Below are positions 9,846-18,256 of a DNA stretch of 64,000 nucleotides, in pieces. Numbering within the stretch: the first letter of the stretch is position 1; each line of letters starts with the position of its first letter. This stretch comes from Prochlorococcus marinus CUG1435 (lineage in GTDB: Bacteria > Cyanobacteriota > Cyanobacteriia > PCC-6307 > Cyanobiaceae), in NCBI GenBank assembly GCA_017644375.1, contig JAEPLP010000001.1, positions 372,001 through 436,000 on the forward strand. The letters are read 5' to 3'. The notes under the pieces were generated by a model. That model searched no databases and was not told the origin of the DNA. It was given only the letters and a program-made list of their open reading frames with translations. The position numbers were made by a program, and so were the translations under genes.

Positions 9846-10985
9846 ATGAAAAAAATAAAAATTCCAAAAAATAGAATCCGTAATTTAAAAACATTTTCTT
9901 TAGGTGAAAAATCATTCGAACTTCTTAGTTTAAATTCGCAAAATAAAAAACTTGTAGACTTATGTAGTAATGATTATTTTGGATTAAATAGGGACAAGGA
10001 TTTAATAAAAGCTGCTTACGAAATAAGCATGTTAGAAGGTATTGGTTCAGGAAGCTCTAGATTTATTACAGGTTCAAGGCCAATACATAAATTATTAGAA
10101 ACAGAACTTGCCAAGTGGCTTGATCAAGAGAAAGTATTACTTTTCCCAAGCGGATTTCAAGCAAATATAGCCGCTATCCAGGCTTTAGCAAACAGAAATA
10201 GTATCGTAATAGCAGATAAATTAATTCATAACTCTTTATTGGTTGGAGTTAAAGCTGCTCAAGCTAAACTAGTGCGATTTTCTCACAATAATTTAAAAGA
10301 TTTAGAAGATAAAATTATTAAATCTAACCCCACAAAAAATTCCATTTTAGTTGTTGTCGAATCTCTTTATAGCATGGAGGGATCAATTGCACCGCTCAGA
10401 GAAATAACGGAAATTTGCAAAAAAAATAATGTTCAATTATTAGTTGACGAAGCCCATGCAATTGGGATCTTGGGCCCTGAAGGCAGGGGTTTAAGTTTTA
10501 ATTGTCGTTCAGATATAACTATAATTACTGGAACTTTTGGAAAGGCATTTGGCAGCGGTGGAGCTTTTATAGCCTCCAATTCAGAAATTGGTGAGTATCT
10601 TATCCAAACAAGTGGTGCATTTAGGTACACAACCGCTCTTGCGCCATCTTTAGCTGCTGGAGCACTAGAAGGTTTAAAAAAAATTTTAAAAAACAAAGAA
10701 TGGGGTAATGAGTTGTTATCTTCTGCGAAGATATGGAAACATGAAATTATTAAAAATTTTAGTTTTCCAATTCAGGGAGATTCTCACATTTTATCAATTA
10801 TTGTTGGCCAAGAAGAGAAAGCAATTTATCTACAAAAACATCTTGAGGAGAATGGGTTTTTAGCAATTGCGATAAGACCCCCTACTGTTCCAGTTGGGCA
10901 ATCAAGAATCAGAATAACAATAAGAAGAAACTTAGATTTGAATCTTCTAAAAAATTTCATTGCAGTATTAAAAGAGTTTAAATGA
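9846..10985 (+). CDS. bioF: 8-amino-7-oxononanoate synthase
   Basis: PLP enzyme that condenses pimeloyl-ACP with alanine, the first ring-forming stage of biotin synthesis. The 379 residues include the PLP lysine in GTFGKAFGSGG (K233) and the cofactor-binding DEAH at 201-204. It is first of five tightly joined genes in the order F-K-C-D-A, and its TGA stop overlaps the ATG of the next gene. bioB is not in this window and must lie elsewhere. Confidence 0.95.
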   Translation: MKKIKIPKNRIRNLKTFSLGEKSFELLSLNSQNKKLVDLCSNDYFGLNRDKDLIKAAYEISMLEGIGSGSSRFITGSRPIHKLLETELAKWLDQEKVLLFPSGFQANIAAIQALANRNSIVIADKLIHNSLLVGVKAAQAKLVRFSHNNLKDLEDKIIKSNPTKNSILVVVESLYSMEGSIAPLREITEICKKNNVQLLVDEAHAIGILGPEGRGLSFNCRSDITIITGTFGKAFGSGGAFIASNSEIGEYLIQTSGAFRYTTALAPSLAAGALEGLKKILKNKEWGNELLSSAKIWKHEIIKNFSFPIQGDSHILSIIVGQEEKAIYLQKHLEENGFLAIAIRPPTVPVGQSRIRITIRRNLDLNLLKNFIAVLKEFK

Positions 10986-11695
10986 AACAAATTATTACTC
11001 AACATGGTTGGGGGCTAAATAAATATTTCTGGGATGATTATAAAGTTGATTTTTTAAATAATAATTGGCATTGGCAAGATAATGAAAGGGGCTATTTTTC
11101 AACAAATAAATATCAAGCAAAATGGATTAAAAGCGAATCTAAAAAAGAAATCAAAATGACTTTATGCCATTCATTTGGTTTTCATTTAATGCAAAAAAAA
11201 ATCTTAAAAGAAGCAACTCATATTGTTCTAATAAATTCTTTTAATAATTTTCTTCCTTTAAGTAATAAAAGAAACTTTATTTTGAGGTCTCTAAAAAGAA
11301 TGGAAACAAAAATCATAAAAGATGAACCTAAGGATATGTTGAAAGAATTTATACATAGATCATTTATGCCAAATAATATGAGTAATGGTTTTAAAAATAT
11401 CTTTTATAAAAGTTTAGAGAGTTTAAATAAAACTCTTCTTTTAGGTGATTTAAAACAACTTTACATCAATAGAGATTTTCCATTATTTTTAAGAAAAGAT
11501 TGCAAAATTATTTTTATAAAATCAGAAAACGATTTGATTCTTGACAACGAATCAAATAATAACTTCTTAGATTCCTTAAATAAAACACTTCATAGGAAGC
11601 CAATTTTAATTAAATTAGCTCAGCAAGGTCATTGCTTGAATAATTTAAATTTATACGAGATCTTAATTAATTCACTTGATGATGAAAATGGATAG
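10982..11695 (+). CDS. bioK: Probable pimeloyl-ACP methyl ester esterase, BioK type
   Basis: A 237-residue alpha/beta hydrolase lying between bioF and bioC, the place where BioH, BioG or BioK stands in other bacteria. The nucleophile elbow reads CHSFGFH (S64), with a candidate acid in SENDLIL and a C-terminal histidine in QGHCLNN. It is expected to demethylate pimeloyl-ACP methyl ester so that BioF can use it. BioK is the form described for marine picocyanobacteria. I assign it from that knowledge plus context, not from a clear sequence signature. It overlaps bioF by four bases and bioC by several. Confidence 0.75.
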   Translation: MKQIITQHGWGLNKYFWDDYKVDFLNNNWHWQDNERGYFSTNKYQAKWIKSESKKEIKMTLCHSFGFHLMQKKILKEATHIVLINSFNNFLPLSNKRNFILRSLKRMETKIIKDEPKDMLKEFIHRSFMPNNMSNGFKNIFYKSLESLNKTLLLGDLKQLYINRDFPLFLRKDCKIIFIKSENDLILDNESNNNFLDSLNKTLHRKPILIKLAQQGHCLNNLNLYEILINSLDDENG

Positions 11696-12449
11696 TAAAA
11701 AGTGGAATGAGAAAATAAAAAATAATTTCAATGATGCTGCATATCGGTATTTGGAGCATTCAAATATTCAGAAATTTTTTGCAAAAAAGATTGTTCAATT
11801 TATCAAAGAATTAAATCCCCAAAAAAAAGGTGAATGGATAGATCTAGGATCAGGACCAGGAATATTAGCTGATGAAATAGAAAAAAAATTTTCTTCCCAA
11901 GAAGTAGCCAGAATTGATTTCAGCAAAAAAATGCTTCTTGAGAATAAATTATCTAGTAAAAAAATTTTATGGGATTTAAATAATGATTTACCCCCTGAAA
12001 TCAATAACTGTTCTCTATTAACATCTAACTTTTGCATCCATTGGTTAAACAACCCAGAAAAGATAATAAAAAATTGGTTTAGTAAATTAAAATCAGGAGG
12101 TTTTTTAATCATTTCTTATCCAACGAAAAATTGTTTTCCTGAATGGAAAGATACTTGTAGAAAAATTGATATTGAATATAGTGGTATTAATTTCCTTTGC
12201 TCTAAAGAATTATTAAAAGATTTCAAATCAACTGAAATTCATTATTCAGAAAAGTTTAATTATGTTGAAAATTTTGAAGATGTATATAAGCTTTTTAGAA
12301 GCATTAAAAATGTAGGGGCACAATCAACAAATTGTAAACGCAAAACAGTGAAGGAGTTAAAAAAAATTCAAAAGTTTTGGCCAAAGAATTACAATAATAC
12401 AGTTAACCTTTCATGGCAAATTGAGATTCAAATCATAAAGAAATTATGA
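11679..12449 (+). CDS. bioC: Malonyl-ACP O-methyltransferase
   Basis: Methylates malonyl-ACP so that it can enter fatty-acid synthesis as a disguised primer for pimelate. The SAM motif DLGSGPG appears at residues 55-61 of a class I methyltransferase fold of about 256 aa. The exact start is uncertain: ATG codons at 11679, 11682 and 11688 are all in frame and all overlap the end of the esterase gene. Its own stop overlaps the bioD start as ATGA. Sequence similarity to classic BioC is modest, but the operon position is decisive. Confidence 0.87.
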   Translation: MMKMDSKKWNEKIKNNFNDAAYRYLEHSNIQKFFAKKIVQFIKELNPQKKGEWIDLGSGPGILADEIEKKFSSQEVARIDFSKKMLLENKLSSKKILWDLNNDLPPEINNCSLLTSNFCIHWLNNPEKIIKNWFSKLKSGGFLIISYPTKNCFPEWKDTCRKIDIEYSGINFLCSKELLKDFKSTEIHYSEKFNYVENFEDVYKLFRSIKNVGAQSTNCKRKTVKELKKIQKFWPKNYNNTVNLSWQIEIQIIKKL

Positions 12450-13111
12450 GTAGTCAGGATAGTATTTTCAAATTTATAATTTGTGGAACAGATACTGATA
12501 TTGGAAAAACTTTAATAAGCTCTTTTTTCGTTAAAGGATTAAATTCCTTTTATTGGAAGCCTATTCAAAGCGGTATTGAATCGCAAACTGATAGTCAAAC
12601 TGTTGAAAAACTTGCACAATTAAGTAAAGAGAAAATCATCAAAGAAGCTTATGTCTTTACTAAACCTCTATCTCCTCATTGGGCTGCTGAAATAGATCAA
12701 AAAACAATTAACTTTGACAAGTTGAGGTTGCCAAACGTGAAAGGCTCATTAATTATAGAAACTGCAGGTGGATTAATGGTTCCAATAACACGCAGTTTTT
12801 TGCAAATAGATCAAATAAAACAATGGAACCTTCCGGTAATACTTGTATGTAAGAGCTCACTTGGCACTCTTAACCATACCCTGCTTAGTATTGAGGCCTT
12901 AAAAAGAAGAAATATTGAGATTTTAGGTTTAGTAGTCAATGGCAAAAAACACCTAGATAATCCAAAAACTCTAGTTGATTTTAGTGGTATTCCGTTAATT
13001 GCTGAATTTCCTTATATCAAAAAAATGGACTCAAACAATTTAGATATACTATGGAAAGAACTAGACATCAAGAATAGGTTGATCTCACTTTTAAACTCAA
13101 AAATAAGTTAA
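12446..13111 (+). CDS. bioD: Dethiobiotin synthetase
   Basis: ATP-dependent enzyme that closes the ureido ring of biotin using CO2. The 221-residue protein has the P-loop GTDTDIGKT at 14-22, the substrate segment YWKPIQSG just after it, and a second conserved ETAGG segment near 111. It begins four bases inside bioC and ends one base before the bioA ATG, so translation along this operon is probably coupled. Confidence 0.95.
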   Translation: MSSQDSIFKFIICGTDTDIGKTLISSFFVKGLNSFYWKPIQSGIESQTDSQTVEKLAQLSKEKIIKEAYVFTKPLSPHWAAEIDQKTINFDKLRLPNVKGSLIIETAGGLMVPITRSFLQIDQIKQWNLPVILVCKSSLGTLNHTLLSIEALKRRNIEILGLVVNGKKHLDNPKTLVDFSGIPLIAEFPYIKKMDSNNLDILWKELDIKNRLISLLNSKIS

Positions 13112-14413
13112 ATGAAATCTTTGGATTCAAAAACTCCAAATCAAGATTGGCACCCAAATATTTGGCCACCTTTTACACAAATCAATAACAGCGAACCGCA
13201 AATAGAAGTAACTCATGGTAGAGATGCCCTCCTATTTACTAAAAATCCTAAAAAAGAGCTGATAGATGCAATTAGTAGTTGGTGGGTAACTCTTCATGGA
13301 CATAGTAACCAATACATTGCGGATGCCATTTTCAATCAATCAAAAAAACTTGAGCAAGTTATATTTGCTGATTTTTTACATCCACAGGCAAAAAAATTAG
13401 CGGAAAGACTTAGTGAATTAACAAAACTAGAAAGATTATTCTTTTCTGATAACGGTTCTACCGCAGTGGAAGTCGCTTTAAAAATTGCCTTCCAATCATG
13501 GCAAAATAGAGAAGAAATAAGAACTCAAATAGTAGCTTTTGATGGCGCCTATCATGGCGATACATTTGGAGCAATGGCTTTAGGTGAAAGAAATATTTTT
13601 AATGAGAATTTCGATAATCTTATGTTCCCAGTTAGGAGAGTCCCCTGGCCTTCAACTTGGATGAACGATGAAGAAGTAGAAAATAAAGAAAATGAGGCGA
13701 TCCAAAAATTAGAAACTCTACTTAAAACTCCCACAGTTGCAGTAATCCTTGAGCCACTTGTTCAAGGAGCAGGAGGAATGAATATGGTTAGGCCTCAGTT
13801 TATAAAAAAAGTTTCAGAAATTATAAAAAATAATAATTCTTTGTTAATTGCTGATGAAGTTTTGACTGGGTTTGGAAGATGTGGAAGTCTTTTTGCATTT
13901 CAAAAGGCAAAAATCGTTCCTGATTTAATAAGTATTTCAAAAGGCTTAACTGGTGGATTTTTACCAATGGGAATAACTTTATGTAAAGAAAACATTTTTC
14001 AATCCTTTATTGATGATTCCCCAAGAAAAACTTTTTGGCATGGACATAGTTTTACTGCTAATCCTTTAGGTTGTGCTGCGGCAAACGCTAGCCTTGATTT
14101 ATTAGAAAAAGAACCACACAAATACATTTCATTTGAAGAAAAACATTTATCTCACTTAATTAAATTTAAAAACTTACCTTATATAAAAAAAATAAGGGTA
14201 TCAGGCACAATTGCTGCCTTCGATTTAGATATTGGAAACAAAAAAGGTTATTTCAATAATATTGGGAAAGAAATCAAGAGTCTTGCAATAGAGCAAGGTT
14301 TATTTATTAGACCCCTCGGGAATGTTATTTATCTCTTGCCACCTCTCTGTATAACCGATGAGCAATTAGAAAAAAGTTACTTGGTAATAAGGCAAATATT
14401 AGAAAATCTTTAG
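13112..14413 (+). CDS. bioA: DAPA aminotransferase
   Basis: Adenosylmethionine-8-amino-7-oxononanoate transaminase, 433 residues, which converts KAPA to DAPA. Class III aminotransferase features are present: GSTAVEVALK near 115-124, cofactor aspartate in IADEV (D248) and the PLP lysine in ISKGLTGG (K277). SWWVTLHGH near 56-64 is typical of BioA. Last gene of the bioF-K-C-D-A run, it converges on a DUF3143 gene nine bases later. Confidence 0.95.
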   Translation: MKSLDSKTPNQDWHPNIWPPFTQINNSEPQIEVTHGRDALLFTKNPKKELIDAISSWWVTLHGHSNQYIADAIFNQSKKLEQVIFADFLHPQAKKLAERLSELTKLERLFFSDNGSTAVEVALKIAFQSWQNREEIRTQIVAFDGAYHGDTFGAMALGERNIFNENFDNLMFPVRRVPWPSTWMNDEEVENKENEAIQKLETLLKTPTVAVILEPLVQGAGGMNMVRPQFIKKVSEIIKNNNSLLIADEVLTGFGRCGSLFAFQKAKIVPDLISISKGLTGGFLPMGITLCKENIFQSFIDDSPRKTFWHGHSFTANPLGCAAANASLDLLEKEPHKYISFEEKHLSHLIKFKNLPYIKKIRVSGTIAAFDLDIGNKKGYFNNIGKEIKSLAIEQGLFIRPLGNVIYLLPPLCITDEQLEKSYLVIRQILENL

Positions 14414-14421
14414 ACAGAAAT

Positions 14422-14679
14422 TCAAGGTCCCTGCATTATTGCATTTTCTACATCTTCTCTTTTAATGCAATAGGAAAATAATCTTTTAGTTTCTTGTCCT
14501 TCACTTTCCCAGATGACACTTAAATCTTCTTGTTCAAAAATAATAGTTGCATTCCAATTTGAAAGTAATAGATTCCATTTAGATGGATTATTAATATCCT
14601 TCATAGCACCTAAATCAGTTAGCCACAATTCCAATGATTGCAGTGAATTTTGATTGATCGGTTTTTCAGAGGGATTCAC
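14422..14679 (-). CDS. DUF3143 family protein
   Basis: An 85-residue soluble protein resembling the cyanobacterial DUF3143 family, function unknown. Its start is GTG at 14679, the only choice before an upstream in-frame stop. It lies 15 bases downstream of the membrane J-domain gene on the same strand, and the pair is probably cotranscribed. Cyanobacterial genomes often keep the two together, which hints at a joint chaperone-related role, but that is inference. Confidence 0.75.
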   Translation of the reverse strand: MNPSEKPINQNSLQSLELWLTDLGAMKDINNPSKWNLLLSNWNATIIFEQEDLSVIWESEGQETKRLFSYCIKREDVENAIMQGP

Positions 14680-14694
14680 AGACTTTTTTTAAAA

Positions 14695-15135
14695 TTATTT
14701 AATTAGCCAAAGCGGTATTGTCTCTAATTCTTTTCCAGTAAAAGAAGCAATAAAAATTGAACAAATTAAACTTATAGAAATGATCATAATTAAAAGAAAC
14801 AACGAAAACAATTCTCCATTCGAAAAAGGTCTCCTATTTCCTATTAAATTTTGATTATTAGAATCGATTACTAAATTATTTAAAACGTTAGTATTATTTC
14901 TACTTATAGAATTTTCTTTTAGTTTATCATCATATATTTTTCTTAAATTACTATTATTTAAATTTTCATAAGCTTCAAGAACTTCTTGAAATTTACTTTT
15001 AGCAACTTCTATTTCTAATGAAGTTGTATCTGGATGCAACTCAATAGAAAGTTTACAAAATGCCTTTCTTAATTCATGATTGGATGCATTTTCATTTACA
15101 CCTAAAATTTTGTAATAGGAAGTTTCCCCTTTCAA
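14695..15135 (-). CDS. Membrane-anchored J-domain (DnaJ-like) protein
   Basis: A 146-residue co-chaperone-like protein. The N-terminal J domain covers about residues 5-70 with the Hsp70-stimulating HPD at 34-36. A low-complexity Asn/Ser stretch follows, then one strong membrane span near 108-131. No Gly/Phe or zinc region exists, so it is a type III J protein that would recruit DnaK to a membrane. The start appears to be TTG at 15135. It is followed by the DUF3143 gene. Confidence 0.85.
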   Translation of the reverse strand: MKGETSYYKILGVNENASNHELRKAFCKLSIELHPDTTSLEIEVAKSKFQEVLEAYENLNNSNLRKIYDDKLKENSISRNNTNVLNNLVIDSNNQNLIGNRRPFSNGELFSLFLLIMIISISLICSIFIASFTGKELETIPLWLIK

Positions 15136-15197
15136 AATAATCTTTTATTAATATTATAATTCTAATAAATTTTTACTAAATAGAATGTATTTAATGG

Positions 15198-15938
15198 ATG
15201 GTTAAAGTTCATATTTATAACGAAATGAAAAAACAAAATATTCCAGAAGAAATTTTTTCCTTAATAACTGAAGAAGAAATAAATTTATTTCAAGAGTTGC
15301 AAATTAAAATTAAAGAATTAAATAATAAAACCAATCTCACAAGATTAACTGATGGGGATGATTATTGGGTATCTCAAGTTTTTGACAGCATTTGGCCATT
15401 CAAAGCTTTCACTAATATTAATTTTGATAATAAAAAATTTTTAGATATTGGATCAGGCTGTGGCTTCCCAGGTTTAGCTTATGCAATAACTCATCCTAAT
15501 TCTGAGATATACCTAATTGATTCTTTGAAAAAGAAAACAGATGCAATAAAAATCTTAGTTGATCAGATCAATTTCAAAAACAATATTCATGTAATCAATG
15601 ATCGTATTGAGAACTTAGCCCACCAATCGTCAATGAGAAATAATTTTAATATTGCAACAACCAGAGCGGTTAGTAATCCATCAACAGTTTCAGAATATAT
15701 ACTACCAATGTTAAAAAAAGAAGGGTTTGGAGTTTTATATTGTGGCAAATGGACGAATGAAGAAAGCAAAAATCTAGATAGAACTTTAGATATATTAGAA
15801 GGGGAAGTTAAAGAAAAAAAAGAGATACTATTACCAAGAAATAAAGGCACCAGAAATATTATTCTTATTCAACCAAAAAATTTTTGTCCTGAAATTTACC
15901 CAAGAAAAGTTGGCAAACCTGAAAAAAATCCATTATGA
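15198..15938 (+). CDS. rsmG: 16S rRNA m7G527 methyltransferase RsmG
   Basis: SAM-dependent enzyme (GidB) that methylates N7 of G527 in 16S rRNA. The SAM loop reads GSGCGFPG at residues 85-92, followed by IDSLKKK, both characteristic of the family. Length is 246 aa. The first ATG is used here, although the methionine at residue 10 could also serve. The gene ends two bases before the convergent aldo/keto reductase. Confidence 0.94.
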   Translation: MVKVHIYNEMKKQNIPEEIFSLITEEEINLFQELQIKIKELNNKTNLTRLTDGDDYWVSQVFDSIWPFKAFTNINFDNKKFLDIGSGCGFPGLAYAITHPNSEIYLIDSLKKKTDAIKILVDQINFKNNIHVINDRIENLAHQSSMRNNFNIATTRAVSNPSTVSEYILPMLKKEGFGVLYCGKWTNEESKNLDRTLDILEGEVKEKKEILLPRNKGTRNIILIQPKNFCPEIYPRKVGKPEKNPL

Positions 15939-15940
15939 AA

Positions 15941-17134
15941 TTATTTTTTTGATAATCTTTTAGCATTGTTATCTCCAAACTTTTCTTTTAAATTTCTCAA
16001 TTTTCTTATTACTTTTTTTGGATTTATATGACCTTCTAATACTTTCAATAATTGTCCTTCAGAAACATCTACATCTAGTAAATTTGCGTTGAATCCTGGG
16101 AACCAGTGGCTTCCATTACCAAGCAATTGGTATCTAGCTCTTGCATATCCTTCCATACCTAACCAATCAATTAAATTTGAAAGCCAAAGAAGAACAGGAA
16201 TATTAATATTTCCCGGTGTATATTCCCAACTTGGTAAATTTCTATACCAATTCTGATGCCACTCTAAACCCAAGGAATTAATTGATTCCTGCCTTAATTT
16301 GTTAATTATCTTAGGCACATACTTCTCAGATTCTGATAATAACGAGACAGCTTCTAAATGCAGAGCAAAATCTGTCTCTTTTGCAATGCCAACACTCAAA
16401 GTATGGACATTTTGATTTCTTAAGCAAAAAAGATCATTAAAAACTATAGGATGGAGAGGTTTACAAAATTCCAACATTTTTCTTGAGGGAGTATGAAGAT
16501 GTCCCCCTTTATCAGTGGGACTTATTATGAAAACCCCAAGATCATGCTTATTGGCTAAATTAATAACCTTTGTATTCTCCTGATTAATGAAATACCAGTG
16601 CAAATTTACATAATCAAATAAGTTTGTTGATATGGCCTTTTCAATAAGTGAAGATTTTCCATGGGTTGAAAATCCAATAGATCCAATAAAATTTTCTTTT
16701 TGAAAATTCCTCAAAATATCAATGCAACCTCCATCTCGAATAGCCTGATGTAAATGTTCAGCAGTATTAATACCATGTATTGCTAACAAATCAATTTTTT
16801 TAACTTTCAATTTTTCAATACTAGATAATACATCTTGCTTAAAAATTTCCGGATCATTATTTGGTGGAATCTTTGTTTGGATTATATTTGGGATTTTCTT
16901 AGTATTCTTAAAACACATCCCTAATTGCACCTCAGAAGTTCCATAGTACTTGGCGGTTTCTACATGACTTAAACCATATTGTGTTGCAAGATCTAATATA
17001 TTTTCTACTTTATTTTGTTCTTCATATGAAACCTTAGAAAAATCTAATTGATCCCAACTTTTTTGAAATCTCATACCACCTAAAGATAAAACTGGAATCT
17101 TCAGATTGGTTCTACCAAATCTACGATATTGCAT
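15941..17134 (-). CDS. Aldo/keto reductase, COG1453-like, without C-terminal cluster ligands
   Basis: Putative NADPH oxidoreductase of 397 residues with unknown substrate. The N-terminal 270 residues form an aldo/keto reductase barrel: RRFGRTNLKIPVLSLGG at the start, then ETAKYYG (59-65) with the catalytic tyrosine, followed by IIQTKIP and LLAIHG for the lysine and histidine. The usual catalytic aspartate is Glu59. Relatives in this family end in a ferredoxin domain. Here the tail keeps an INIPVLLWL and ARARYQLLG arrangement but has no cysteine in roughly the last 150 residues. A separate ferredoxin gene lies 10 bases upstream. Confidence 0.8.
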   Translation of the reverse strand: MQYRRFGRTNLKIPVLSLGGMRFQKSWDQLDFSKVSYEEQNKVENILDLATQYGLSHVETAKYYGTSEVQLGMCFKNTKKIPNIIQTKIPPNNDPEIFKQDVLSSIEKLKVKKIDLLAIHGINTAEHLHQAIRDGGCIDILRNFQKENFIGSIGFSTHGKSSLIEKAISTNLFDYVNLHWYFINQENTKVINLANKHDLGVFIISPTDKGGHLHTPSRKMLEFCKPLHPIVFNDLFCLRNQNVHTLSVGIAKETDFALHLEAVSLLSESEKYVPKIINKLRQESINSLGLEWHQNWYRNLPSWEYTPGNINIPVLLWLSNLIDWLGMEGYARARYQLLGNGSHWFPGFNANLLDVDVSEGQLLKVLEGHINPKKVIRKLRNLKEKFGDNNAKRLSKK

Positions 17135-17144
17135 CTTTTTGATA

Positions 17145-17504
17145 TTAGTGCTTATTCATTCTCGGTGGCTTTCCAAATGTTTGAAACATATCCCTATCAA
17201 GACTATTCTCTAAATCATCCAATTCTTCAAATTTGACCCAATGAATACAATCAACAGGGCATGTATCTATTGCTTCTTGTATGACATCAGAACTATCTCC
17301 ATCTTGCCTAATAGCTCGACTTCTACCATGAAATTCATCAACAGTGAAAGTATTCGAAGCGACATGAACACAATACTGACAACCGATACACTTAGCTTCA
17401 TCAACCCATACAGCTTTTTCGGCTAACTGACCACCTAGAACGGGCTCACAGCCTGTAATCTCAATATTTTCTTCAGTATTATGAAATGGATCCGTAAAAT
17501 CCAT
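17145..17504 (-). CDS. 4Fe-4S ferredoxin-like protein
   Basis: A 119-residue soluble electron carrier. The ligands CIGCQYC (C39, C42, C45) and the later TCPVDC (C82) fit one [4Fe-4S] cluster, and C86 is extra. About 35 residues precede the cluster motif and about 30 follow. It sits between the DUF1257 gene and the aldo/keto reductase, with 9-10 base gaps on both sides. This suggests that it serves the reductase or the Ycf35-type protein. Confidence 0.88.
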   Translation of the reverse strand: MDFTDPFHNTEENIEITGCEPVLGGQLAEKAVWVDEAKCIGCQYCVHVASNTFTVDEFHGRSRAIRQDGDSSDVIQEAIDTCPVDCIHWVKFEELDDLENSLDRDMFQTFGKPPRMNKH

Positions 17505-17513
17505 ATGTTGACA

Positions 17514-17906
17514 TTAGTTTTCCCACTTGGTTAAGACCAATTCAATAGAACCATCATTTTTATTTTTTTGCTCTACAATTTGATATCCATCTTCTTGCGT
17601 TTTAGAAATAATTGTTTGGTATGCATACATTTGTGTAACTTTTGAGATAAATCTTTCTACTGGAATCTCAAATTTCCATAGATCAAGGTCAGTAACTAAT
17701 TCATATGCATTAGAATTGTTATCCCATTTAAATCCAACTTGGGTATCACCAGGTAAATGCATACTTATATCAACGGCTGTGAATTGACCTTTATATCCTT
17801 TCACAAACTTTTCTTCTTGATTAATACTATAACCGAAATGTTTTAAAGCCTTAATTAATGGCTCTGCTTCTTTGAGCTGGGTTTTAATCGTACTAAAATG
17901 TGACAT
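17514..17906 (-). CDS. ycf35: DUF1257 protein, Ycf35 homologue
   Basis: A 130-residue protein of the DUF1257 family, encoded as ycf35 in some red-algal plastids; its function is unknown. Features include the start MSHFSTIKT, the phrase YKGQFTAVDISM near the middle and many aromatic residues in the C-terminal half. It overlaps the end of the DUF2997 gene by 14 bases and is followed nine bases later by the ferredoxin, so the three are one transcription unit. Confidence 0.9.
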   Translation of the reverse strand: MSHFSTIKTQLKEAEPLIKALKHFGYSINQEEKFVKGYKGQFTAVDISMHLPGDTQVGFKWDNNSNAYELVTDLDLWKFEIPVERFISKVTQMYAYQTIISKTQEDGYQIVEQKNKNDGSIELVLTKWEN

Positions 17907-18108
17907 TAGATTCGTTATTTAATTGTGTTAAGTTTTCACTTTGATTAGAGATGAAAGCATCAGATGTTTTATTCTTGACTGTTACTTTACCGAGAGCGTC
18001 TTCGAGATTTTTCGTAGCTTCATCACATGAGTTACCTGTGAATCCTTCAACAGTCTCTTCAACTCTACCGTCTTGATGAATTTTGAATCTCAATGTTTTT
18101 TGAGGCAT
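17893..18108 (-). CDS. DUF2997 family protein
   Basis: A 71-residue protein with the family pattern: KTLRFKIHQDGRVEETVEG, then an SCDEATKNLE helix. The partner of DUF1257 in many cyanobacteria and other bacteria, its function is unknown. I chose the ATG at 18108, although an in-frame TTG at 18117 would add three residues. The C-terminal third is Asn/Ser-rich and probably disordered. Its stop lies inside the DUF1257 gene, which suggests coupled translation. Confidence 0.85.
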   Translation of the reverse strand: MPQKTLRFKIHQDGRVEETVEGFTGNSCDEATKNLEDALGKVTVKNKTSDAFISNQSENLTQLNNESNVTF

Positions 18109-18256
18109 TAAATTCAAGTACTGAGTACTTTTACTTTATACAGAATAACGAAAATTTTTTGTTTCAGTTGGTACAAGTTAATTAATTTTAATTTTTTTAT
18201 TGAATATCTGATAAATTAATTTTTTTTGTTCCTTGCTCGCTAAAAAATTTTGAAAT

